Positions 38,101-50,100 of a stretch of 64,000 nt of DNA are shown here, piece by piece. The position numbers were made by a program, and so were the translations under genes. Within the stretch, counting starts at the first letter, position 1, and each line of letters starts with the position of its first letter. Source of the stretch: Hormiphora californensis (taxonomy: Eukaryota; Ctenophora; Tentaculata; Cydippida; Pleurobrachiidae); NCBI GenBank assembly GCA_020137815.1, contig CM035361.1:2784662-2848661 (forward strand), in the 5' to 3' direction. The notes below the pieces were generated by a model that was not told the origin of the DNA, made no database searches, and was given only the letters and a program-made list of their open reading frames with translations.

Positions 38101-41100
38101 TTTTTTGCCGCACACGGTACTTCGACCGAAAACATTGCGTTAGTGGGGGTAGAGCACGTCAGATTTGTAATTAAACCATTTTCTTATGAGATAATTGCAT
38201 AATTAGTACACTAATTATCGAAAAATTGGAACTTTGGATCTGAAAAAAGATCTACCCCGACCAAAAACAGCATGTTAGTGGGGGTAGAGCATGTCAAAAT
38301 TACCCTCAAACCATTTGCTAGTTATATGACCCTCCCAGATACCCCTCAGATCCTACTAGATACCTCTATGACCCTCCCAGACACCCTCTAGATCCTATCT
38401 AATATCTCTCTGATCTTCCCTGATACCTATCAGATCCTCCCAGATACCCCGAAGCCTCCCAGATAGCCCTTAGACCGTGCTAGATATCCCGCAGACCCTA
38501 TCTGATACCCCTCTGACCGTCCTAGATAGTTCTGAGACCGTGCTAAATACCCCTCAGACCATACCTGATACTTCTCTGATCCTCCCAGGTACTCCTCAGA
38601 CCCTACCTGATACCCCTCTGACCCTCTCAAATACTCCTCAGACCCTACCTGATACCCCTCTGACCCTCTCAAATACTCCTCAGACCCTACCTGATACCTC
38701 TCTGACCATCCCAGATACCCCTCAGACCCTCCAAGATAGCCCTTAAGACCGTGCTAGGTACCTCTCAGACCCTCCAAGATAGCCCTTAGACCGTGCTAGG
38801 TACCTCTCAGACCCTCCAAGATAGCCCTTAGACCGTGTTAGGTACCGCTCAGACCCTACTAGATGCCTCTCTGACCCTTCCATATACCCCTCAGACCCTG
38901 CTAGGTACCCCTCTGACCCTCCAAGATAGCCCTTAGACCGTGCTAAATACCTCTGATGCAGAAGGGTCTGAGTGTTTTCTAGCATGCTTTGAGAGGTATT
39001 TAGCACGAAGTTAGACCCTTTGGCCGTCCTAGATACCCCGTTGGGCACGGTGTGAGGGTAATCAGGTGGGGTCAATGACTATCTAGTTGGATCTTAGGGG
39101 TATTAGTTAGAGTCTTAGGGGTATATAATAGGGTCTGAGGGGTATATGGGATGGTCAGAGGGGTATCTAGCACGGTCTCAGGGCTATCTAGCACGGTCAG
39201 AGGGGTATCAGGTAGGGTCTGCGGGATATCTAGCACGATCTAAGGGCTATCTGGGAGGATCTGATAGGTATCTGGGAAGATCAGAGACTAGAGAGGTATC
39301 AGGTAGGGTCTGAGGGGTATCTGGGAGGATCAGAGAGGTATCAGGTAGGGTCTGAGGGGTATCTGGGAAGATCAGAGAGGTATCAGGCCAGGTAGGGTCT
39401 GAGGGGTATCTGGGATGGTCAGAGGGGTATCAGGTAGGGTCTGAGGGGTATCTGGGATGGTCAGAGGGGTATCAGGTATGGTCTGAGGGGTATCTGGGAG
39501 GATCAGAAGGGTATCAGGTAGGGTCTGAGGGGTGTCTGGGAGGGTCATAGAGGTATCTAGTAGGGTCTGAGGGGTATCTGGGAGGGCCATATCATTAGCA
39601 AATGGTTTGAGGGTAATTTTGACATGCTCTACCCCCACTAACACGCTGTTTTTGGTCGGGGTAGATCTTTTTCCGGATCCAAAGTTCCAATTTTTAAATT
39701 TTTTAGATAATTAGTCTACTAATTATGCAATTATCTCATAAGAAAATGGTTTAATTACAAATCTGACATGCTCTACCCCCACTAACACGATGTTTTCGGT
39801 CGGAGTAGATCTTTTTCCGGGCCCAAACCCATCCTACCCCATTAACCATCAAATTTACCTTGCGTGAGCACTAATTATGCTAATTATGCAATTATCTCAT
39901 AAAATAATCATGAAATTTTAATTTTGACATGTTCTACCCCCACTAACCCGTCGATTCTGCACATTTTAATGTCCTCATTTTACTACTTAACCCAAAGGGA
40001 AAGAAAGTGTCAATCTTCACCATGCGCAGCCACGCCCAACCGGAAATGACCATGTTGCACCCCGCACACCGCGTTACACTTTTCTGGGGGCTTAGTGGAG
40101 ACCCTTAGGAACACATTAGTGAAGGAATTAGCTTGTTGCAAATTTTTTCCCATTCAGGGCCTAAATCCGCCTTTAATCCCCTTACTACTCGCACTACAAA
40201 TCATTTTCGTGATGCCTGGCTCAAATGGTACAGTCGTATCCGTCTGTCGTCGGTGTCATTGTCTAATTGAGCAAAGCTCACTAATCGTGTGTTTTATCAT
40301 TTATGTAACGGTGTGCAAAAAAACAGATGTACTAAATAATAGTAAACTATTTCATAAAAACAAAGTAATGGAACATGTATTTCCCGCCATAATATTACTG
40401 ACATCAGAAAACACTTCCAGTTCCTCTCCTGAAAGCTGCCCATCCTCATTAGAGTCGAACATTGTGAACACAAACTTTGCAAAACTCTCCTCCCCTTCTA
40501 GGATGGCTGAGAGACCAATAACCAGTTCTCGGCAATCAATATTACCTGCAGGAGAGAGGGGTAGTAGACTAAAGAGCTGAATTCAAAAGCGTTTTAGCGT
40601 TCAGTCTCTTGTTGGTCACTACAAACATCTCTCGATACATACTAATTTAAGTTAGACAGAGACTTAATTTCGGCACCTACCCCAAAAACTTATTAGAGGA
40701 CGCTACACACTTAAGTGTCCTCGATTTCTTCTCTACTCTTTTCCTAATAAAAGGATTTATACCCGTCTGGTTCATTTCACATTTGTGCAGCTCAGAATGA
40801 GTATATTCTGTTTATTAGCCTCACATTTGAGGCTAATAAACAGTTATCTGATCATCCAACTGTCTAGAATTTAGATGACTTTGAAGTTATAACTGATAAA
40901 ACATTGTAACCAATTAGGCTCAAAATGACTAAGTTTGGATTCTCAATCAGGGGGTCTATATTAGGATGTTTTGGTGAAATAATTGAAACTACATCAGCGA
41001 CTTGCGGGGTCAATGCATGTTTTTGACAGACTATTGATTTTAAATAAATGTATAGAATGTATTGATTTGTGAACAGTTGTATACAAATGAGTGAGGTGTG

Positions 41101-44100
41101 TACGCTCATCGCGGGACCCCATCAATAGTTTTCTGGTAGGGTAGTGCTATGTGGAGAGCGAAGCCGCTCTCCCTCCCTCCCATTCTCGCTAGAATGGATC
41201 ATTGCACACATTAACTTATGTGTTTCTCTGGTGACATCTTACACATGCTCTCTAAAAATAAACATCATCTGTTTCCTCCAGCTTTGTACGGTTTTGTTCT
41301 TTTCCTCAGGCAATTTTGCTTTGGGACAAGGCATTTCAACTATGCGGAATTACGCATGTCCCCATAGTTTTAGTCTTTGTTACTTGTGGCATGATCTATT
41401 GTTATTTAAACCTAGCCGATTGTTACTTTAATTAGTTACTTAGTCAGACATACTTCTCTTATCCTTTTTTTCTTCTTTTTAGTACTGTTGAAATGATATT
41501 CTTGGTGGTGGTATGGTCATTACTGAAGGTCCCACCTGGAATCTCGGCAACTTCACCATCAAAAGGTTTGAAAAAATCATGTGACAATAATATGAACTGA
41601 TTCGATTGTCACATGCTTGTCTAACTTTGCATAGTTTTATTTTATTTAAACAGTAAACTGAATTATGAAATCATTGCATCAGAGTTGGAGTTGGGGCCAA
41701 ATGAGATCTCTCCAGTATCATCTACTCAATCCAAAATCCCATATTCGGGTCAAAACCCATCTCTAATGTTTGATAAAGACATCTCGACCTATGGTAGGTT
41801 CATTAGGGCGATATTTTGTAGCTTCAAAGACAGACTTCCTTACTCATATTTGCCTTGCTCAACCCTGTTTCACTGCGCCCTGTACAAATGTAAGAAGCTC
41901 AGATCTATCATCAGTGAGATTGATATATTCTATCAATCGCACTGCAGTCGTATAAAAGGGCCTTGATAAAACAGGTGCATCATACTTTTACAGGGACAGT
42001 AAGGCGACTCAATGGTAAAAGTTGGATTAAATTTGATCTTGGGGCGACTCATTACGTCCGCTTGGTCACCCTGCACTACCTGTTTATGGAGGATTTCCCA
42101 AAATCCGACCGAACTTATTGGTGCCTAGAAAGCATAGCCAATTGGAACATATGTGTTGGTGCCTCTGGATACAACATTTCTATAGAAAGCGAAGAGGGAT
42201 CAGCGGTGTTCTGTGGCACTATGGAGCTGAGTGGAAATCTCACACAAGCCGATAATATCTACACATTTGATTGTGCTGCAGTGGGAAGATTTGTCATGTT
42301 GTCTGGTGTGAGTCTACACATCATCCTGACAGAGGTGGTTGTGGGTATAACATCAGGTAAGTTCAATTCTCAATCAAATCACTGTGCTGAAAAGCGCATA
42401 ATGGTTTTACTCAACAAAAACAATCACTTGTTTGTTTCCTTTTGTGTGCAACCAAATACAATGGAGTGCACAAAATTAGAGCGTGAGATGATACCGTGGG
42501 GCCGGGCGTGGCTATGGGTTAGACTTATCACATGCTAATCTACCACATTTTAGTTACATGGAGTCCAGTAGAACTTCAAGTTAAGATCCCATTTGGTCTG
42601 GAGATCACCCCTCTCCAAATCAAAACCAACTCTATTCTCGGAAGTGGGGACAGGATTGGTTTGAATACATACACTGCAGATGGGAGTTTCATCGGAAGGG
42701 TGATTGTAGATTTCACGTCACCTTTCCAATACACCATCGTCTACTGCACCGACTGGACCTCCCTCCCAGTACAACCACCCGAGGAAGTGGACAAGATTTG
42801 GACAATTCGAAAGACGGCTACCGACCTCAGTATAGAGTGCAACGGGGTGGAGTTACTGAACTACCGGTTCAGTGACAGTAGTGATACTCGCTGTGTATCA
42901 AGGTGGGTAGGATCAGGAGATGTGGTGAAGATACACTTTGGCGAAATGGACAATGCATCTGACAGCTACAGAGCAAAACCAATAGGTAATGAACCCTAGT
43001 AATTGTACATACGCTGGTTAGTTGCTTAAACAACTTTGTTCTACTCTATTATCAGCACACACAAAATAAATTTTTGCAACTTTTTGCGGTTCACAACAGT
43101 GGCTACACCGTGATCATATATCAGCTGCATCTCACATCTCTCAACACGATTTCTATACCCATTACCCATCAGCGTGCCCCGGGTTTACTGTAGACGGATC
43201 AGTGCAAGGAAGTTGGAGCGATACAGATCCTGGACAGACGGTGACCATTGAATGTCAGAAGAAGCACGTGCGAGATGGTAGCCGTGAGAGGACATGTAAT
43301 TCCAACGGAGAGTGGGATAACAACGCTCCTCTTTGTAGACAACTAGGTAAGCAATTGCATGAACACAGAGGACAAAACAGTCATACACAATCTCACAGAC
43401 TGACGCAGCTAGTATAGACACATGTCACGCACAAACGAACAATCATGCCATAACGTACTAACTTAGATATGGGGGGGGGGGCCTGCCGCAAGAATCTCAT
43501 GCCTCATTGGCGATTTTCAGGGTAGCTGAGATTTTTGCGGCAGCCCCCCCCCCCCCAGATATTCAGTGATTATCATAATATATGACTAGGGGATATTGGG
43601 TAGCTGTAGGACCTACAGTGTAGGTTGCAACTTCAAAGAACGTGGTTGATGGTTCACACTGAGATTTCCAATACCAACCTGAATTTCAATGGTAAGAAAC
43701 TCAGCCACCATTTTCTCCACCTGTCTCTTTGTTCTACTAGCTCTGCTCTTTTAGAGTAAACAATTTTGTAAACCTGCCACAGACCTGCCCTAACTCCCTT
43801 ATTAATTCACCACAAGACTCTCTCAAAGGCAAAATACCTAAAATCCATCGTATGTTAATAGTTGGAAGCGGAATAACCATGGCCACTCCCTAGTAAACAC
43901 ATGTACGCCACGTTAGTTGCATAAACTGCGTCATTCTACTCCGTTAACAGCGAACACAAAATACGACGCTGTTACGATGTCGTTTTTGCAACTTTTTTGC
44001 GCCCTGCAAATTTGTAGTTGTAAGAACGGCGTCCAGCTGCTAATAATAAATAAACGGTAATTCGACCACCCTAACTCCCTTATTAATTCACCACAAGACT

Positions 44101-47100
44101 CTCTCAAAGGCAAAATACCTAAAATCCATCTATGTTAATAGTTGGAAGCGGAATAACCATGGCCACTCCCTAGTAAACACATGTACGCCACGTTAGTTGC
44201 ATAAACTGCGTCATTCTACTCCGTTAACAGCGAACACAAAATACGACGCTGTTACGATGTCGTTTTTGCAACTTTTTTGCGCCCTGCAAATCTGTAGTTG
44301 TAAGAACGGCGTCCAGCTGCTAATAATAAATAAACGGTAATTCGACCACCCAACTAGAATCTGATCATTCAAACGTCTAGAATTTAGATGACTTTGGAAT
44401 TATGACTGATAAGTAATACTATGTAACCAATTAGGCCCTTCTGAAAAGACTAAGTTTGGATTCTCACGCAGTACAGGGGGACTATTAGGATGTTTTGGTG
44501 AAATAATTGAAATTACTTCAGCGACTTGCGGGGTCAATACAATATTTTGTTCTTGACAGACTAGAATGTACGTATATTGATTTTTGTACAGCTGTAGTAC
44601 TGCGTGGAGAGCCGAGAGCCCAAGCCGTTCTCCCTCCCAAGCCGCTCTCCCTCCCAAGATCATTGCACACAACTTGTATGTTTCTCTGGTGACATCTTAC
44701 ACATGCTCTCTAAAAATAAACATCATCCGATTCCCCCAGCTTTGTACGGTTTTGTTCTTTTCCTCAAGCAATTTTGCTTCGGCCGACAAGGCATTTCAAC
44801 TAAGCGGAATTACGCATGTCCCCATCGTTTTAGTCTTTGTTACTTGTGCCATGATCTATTGTTATTTAAACCTAGCCGATTGTTACTTTAATAAGTTACT
44901 TAGTCAGACATACTTCTCTTATCCTTTTTTTCCTGTCTAGTACTATTGAAATGTTGGTCTTGGTGGTGGTATGGTCATTACTGAAGGTCCCACCTGGAGT
45001 CTCGGCATCAAAAGGTTTGAAAAAATCATTTGACAATAATATGAACTGATTCGATTGTCACATGCTTGTCTAACTTCGCACAGTTTTAACCATTTTATTT
45101 AAACAGTAAACTGAATAATGAAATCATTACATCAGAGTTGGAGTTGGGGTCAAATGAGATCTCTCCAGTATCATCTACTCAATCCAAAATCCCATATTCG
45201 GGTCAAAACCCATCTCTAATGTTTGATAAAGATATCTCGACCTATGGTAGGTTAATTAGGGCGATATTTTGTAGCTTCAATAGGAGACAGACTTCCTTCC
45301 TCATATTTGCCTTGCTCAACCCTGTTTCACTGTGCCCCGTAAAAATGTAAGAAGCTCAGATCTATCATCAGTGAGATTGATAGATTCTATCAATCTCACT
45401 GGTCGCATAAACTGCAGTCGTATAAAAGGGCCAGGAACCGACCGATTATCGGAATCGTAATCGTAATCGTTTAAAAATCGTTAATTTTTGCTGAATCGGT
45501 ATCGGATCGTATTCGTTAAAATTTACAAAACGAATCCGATTTTTTTGACGACTGAAAAAATCAGTAACCAATGTGTAACTAGCCAGTAGAGACGGTTTCT
45601 TTGAACAGAATCTATTGATTACCCGAACACACGATCCGTGCTAAAGAGCTGGTAGCACGGATTGTATTTCAGACCACTAATAAACACGTGATCAAACTGC
45701 CCAGCCTATCAAATGATGGTATATCTAACCATTACCAATACCAATGATGGATTATCACGTGATGCAAAGGTCTGAATCGAGGGCTACTGCGTTCACCAAG
45801 AGGTGGCTGCTGAAGCCAGAGAGTATCGAGATGCTCTTGCACAACACCCAATAATGGTAGTCCATGTACCTGGAGTTTTACTTCAGGTACATGGACTAAC
45901 ATTATCGAGTGTTGTGCAGAATATAAATGATAATTATATGATACAGATTACTACTTATGATGATTTATTCTAGTTAATTTTGAAACCTGAAAATTCGTTA
46001 TCGTATCGTTATCGTATCGTTATCGGTTAAAAATTTGATAATCGTATCGTTATCGGAATCGTTTTGAAATTTGGAATTGGTCGGTTCCTGAAAAGGGCCT
46101 TGATCATACTTTTACAGGGACAGTAAGGCGACTCAATGGTAAAAGTTGGATTAAATTTGATCTTGGGGCGACTCATTACGTCCGCTTGGTCACCCTGCAC
46201 TACCTGTTTATGGAGGATTTCCCAAAATCCGACCGAACTTATTGGTGCCTAGAAAGCATAGCCAATTGGAACATATGTGTTGGTGCCTCTGGATACAACA
46301 TTTCTATAGAAAGCGAAGAGGGATCAGCAGTGTTCTGTGGCACTATGGAGCTGAGTGGAAATCTCACACAAGCCGATAATATCTACTCATTTGATTGTGC
46401 TGCGGTGGGGAGATTTGTCATGTTGTCTGGTGTGAGCCTACACATAATCCTGACAGAGGTGGTTGTGGGTATAACATCAGGTAAGTTCAATTCTGCATCA
46501 AATCACTGTGCTGAAAAGCGCACAATGGTTTTACCCGACAAAAACAATCTTTTGTTTGCTTCATTTTGCGTGGGGCGTGGCTATGGGTTAGACTTATCAC
46601 ATGCTAATTTACCACATTTCAGTTACATGGAGTCCAGTAGAACTTCAAGTTAAGATCCCATTTGATCTGGAGAGCACCCCTCTTCAAATCAAAACCAACT
46701 CTATTCTCGGAAGTGGGGACAGGATTGGTTTGAATACATACACTGCAGACGAGAGTTTTACCGGAAGGGTGCAAGTAAGGGTAGAGTTAACCTCACCTAT
46801 CCGATACTCCATCAGTAACTGCACCGACTGGACCTCCCTCCCAGTACAACCACCAGAGGAAGTGGACAATATCTGGACAATTCGAAAGACGGCTACCGAC
46901 CTCAGTATAGAGTGTAACGGGGTGGAGGTACTGAACTACCGGTTCAGTGACAGTGGTAAACCTGGCTGTATATCGACGTGGGGAGGAGATGTGGTGAAGA
47001 TACACTTTGGCACCAAGGACAATGCATCTGACAGCTACAGAGCAAAACCAATAGGTAGGGTAGCCACTGGCTATTTGAAACAGTTTTTCACTTTTTTCCC

Positions 47101-50100
47101 TTGCCTGCCCACAAATCAAGTCGAACCCAAATTTTTTTGACCTTGTGTTACCGAGACAGTCCCTGGGTAGTTTTTTGGGTGGTTGGAGATGTCTCATTTT
47201 GTCTTCCGGGGCCAGGGTCACGTGATATCTATCCAAATTTGGTGTTTCAGATAGCCCGCCTCGGTCTGCTAATTTGAAACACCCGTATCTCCCTCAATTT
47301 CTCCACGAAACCGAAATTTTTGACATGGAATAGTTAGAAAAGGGTTGTGCAGAGCCATTCCATGTCTGAAATCTGAATTTGTTTGCATGTGCTTGGTGCA
47401 GTGAATGTTTCCAAAAAGTGTTTCAAATAGCCAGGAAAACGGTTTTTGCCCCAAATTCGGCCAATTTTTGGCGGAAATGGCTAAACTCATAATTCATATC
47501 CTCCCTATGCTCAAAATGAACATCAAAAATTTCCGACAGCGGATTTGGAGAAAAGTGTTTCAAATAGCCCTCCGCGGTGTTTCAAGTTACCAGACTCGCT
47601 TGCCCTGCAGCTCATAACGTAGCGAAAACCACTGAACCCGACTAATTTCGATACGCTGAATCACGTAAGCAACTTTTCCAATCCGTATGAGGTCGATAAA
47701 GTGCCCTAATTGAGTATAATTGGGTCTAATTGACCTTAATTGCTCAATTAAGGCACTTTCCCGACCTCTGAGGGATTGGAAAGGTTGCTTACGTGATTCA
47801 GCGTATCAAAATTAGTCGGAAAAGTGCCCTCACATAAGTATAAATCATTTCCAGGTGAAAAGTTGTAAATGGGGTCAATAAGACCCAATTATGCTTAATT
47901 AGAACACTTTTCCGATCTGAGACGGAGCCCAGAGGTTTAAAAAGCTATTTATAATTATATTTAAGTTTCTCAATTTTCATTTTTTGAAATAAAAAGGAAA
48001 TCTTTGAATTTTTTGTTTAAACACAAGGATTGTTTCTATTCCAGAATTTAAAAGAACGGCATGAGTACCTACTGTTTGCTATGCATCTCCCAAGACAAGC
48101 TACTACATACGCGGCACTACGTTTCAAATAGCCAGACCATGCGTTTCAAATAGTCAGACACTGTTTCACATTGGCAGGCGTTTCAAATAGCCAGTGGCTA
48201 CCCTAATGAAACCTAGAAATCGCGAATTCACTGTTAGTTGCATAAACAACGTTGTTCTTCTGTTATCAGCGCACAAAAAATACAACCGTTGTTTTTGCGG
48301 TTCACAACAGTGGCTATACCGTGATCGTATAATCAGCTGCATCTAACATCTCTCAACACGATTTCTATATTATATACCCATTACCCATCAGCGTGCCCCG
48401 GGTTTACTGTAGACGGATCAGTGCAAGGAAGTTGGAGCGATACAGATCCGAGGCAGACGGTGACCATCAACTGTCAGAAGAAGCACGTGCGAAATGGTAG
48501 CCGCGAGAGGACTTGTAATTCCAACGGAGAGTGGAACAAGGACGCCCCTCTTTGTAGACAACTAGGTAAGTATAATAGTTTGTAGACTTTGTAGACTTGA
48601 ACTAGGTAAGCAATTGCATGGAAACAGAGGACAAATTAACGAGCATACACAATCTCACAGGGATCTCACAGACTGACGCAGTATAGACTCATGTCACGCA
48701 CAAACGAACAATCATGCCATAACGTACTAACTTAGATATTCAGTGATTATCATAATACGGCCGTTAGTTGCATAAACGAGGTCGTTTGACTCCGTTAACG
48801 GAGTAAAACGACGTCGTTTATGCAACTAACGGTGTACACGCGTTTACTAGGGCTACTACAGACTCTGATGCCATAGATTCCCCATTTCATCGAAATCGAA
48901 AGAGGGGAGCTTAGCGTTATAGTTACCCGCCACCCGGGCGGTATGCGGTTTGCTCAGCGTGTGGCTAAGTAACCCAGCAAAAAAGTTTTTTTCTTCTTTT
49001 TACTCACCATCGCCATTCAAATCGAGTGACCGGAAGAAATGCCTTGTAAAGTTGAAGCTGTAGAGAGGGTGAAAACACAGATATAGAGTGTCCAAATCAA
49101 AACGTTTCGTTTGAGAAAACAGCACCCGGAGTCGTCGGTAGCGTTTTTCCAAGGCCATAACCTGGGAATGGATGGATAATGCAGATTGCAGAGTTTCAGG
49201 ATAACCTGCAATTTGGAACTGTCAACTTGCAGGTTTTTGCATGCAATGGTTGCGATCAAGTTAACAAACACCATTCACCAATGCCCATGAATGGTTACCA
49301 TGGTTACTAGGAACCGGCGATACTGGATATTTTTTTCTCGATTCGATCTCGATCTTTTTTTGGACGACCAAAATTTTTCGATTCGATCTCGATTCGATCT
49401 TTTGGGGTTCAAAAAATTTCGATTCGATCTCGATTCGATCTTTGAGCGTTCAAAAAATTTCGATTCGATCTCGATTCGATCTTTGAGGGTTCAAAAACTT
49501 TCGATTCGATCTCGATTCGATCTTTCGGTTTTCAAAAAATCTCGATTCGATCTCGATTCGATCTTTGAGGGTTCAAAAAATCTCGATTCGATCTCGATTC
49601 GATCTTTCGGTTTTCAAAAAATTTCGATCCGATCTCGATTCGATTTTTGGGGGATGAAAAAATATCGATTCGATCTCGATTCGATCTTTGTGCGATCAAA
49701 AAATTTCGATTCGATCTCGATTCGATTCGATCTTTCGATCCTTCGATTCGATCCTATAATAACACCGGTTTCTACTGGCTAGGAACCGAAGATTCTTGAT
49801 ATTTTCTTCTCGATCCCGATTCGATCTTTGGGTGACCGATCAAAATTTTTCGATTCGATTTCGATTCGATCTTTGGGGGATCAAAAAATATCGATTCGAT
49901 CACGATTCGATTTTTCGGGGTTCAAAAAATATCGATTCGATCTCGATTCGATCTTTGGGTGATAAAAAACTTTCGATTCGATCTCGATTCGATCTTTTGG
50001 GGTTCAAAAACTTTCGATTCGATCTCGATTCGATCTTTGAGCGTTCAAAAAATTTCGATTCGATCTCGATTCGATCTTTGAGGGTTCAAAAAATCTCGAT

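Noticed and set aside
38430-39644. Open frames with TLPDTPQTL or YLGGSEGYL repeats
   Set aside because: Minisatellite translation within the 4.3-kb fold-back element; same for 57,986-58,555.
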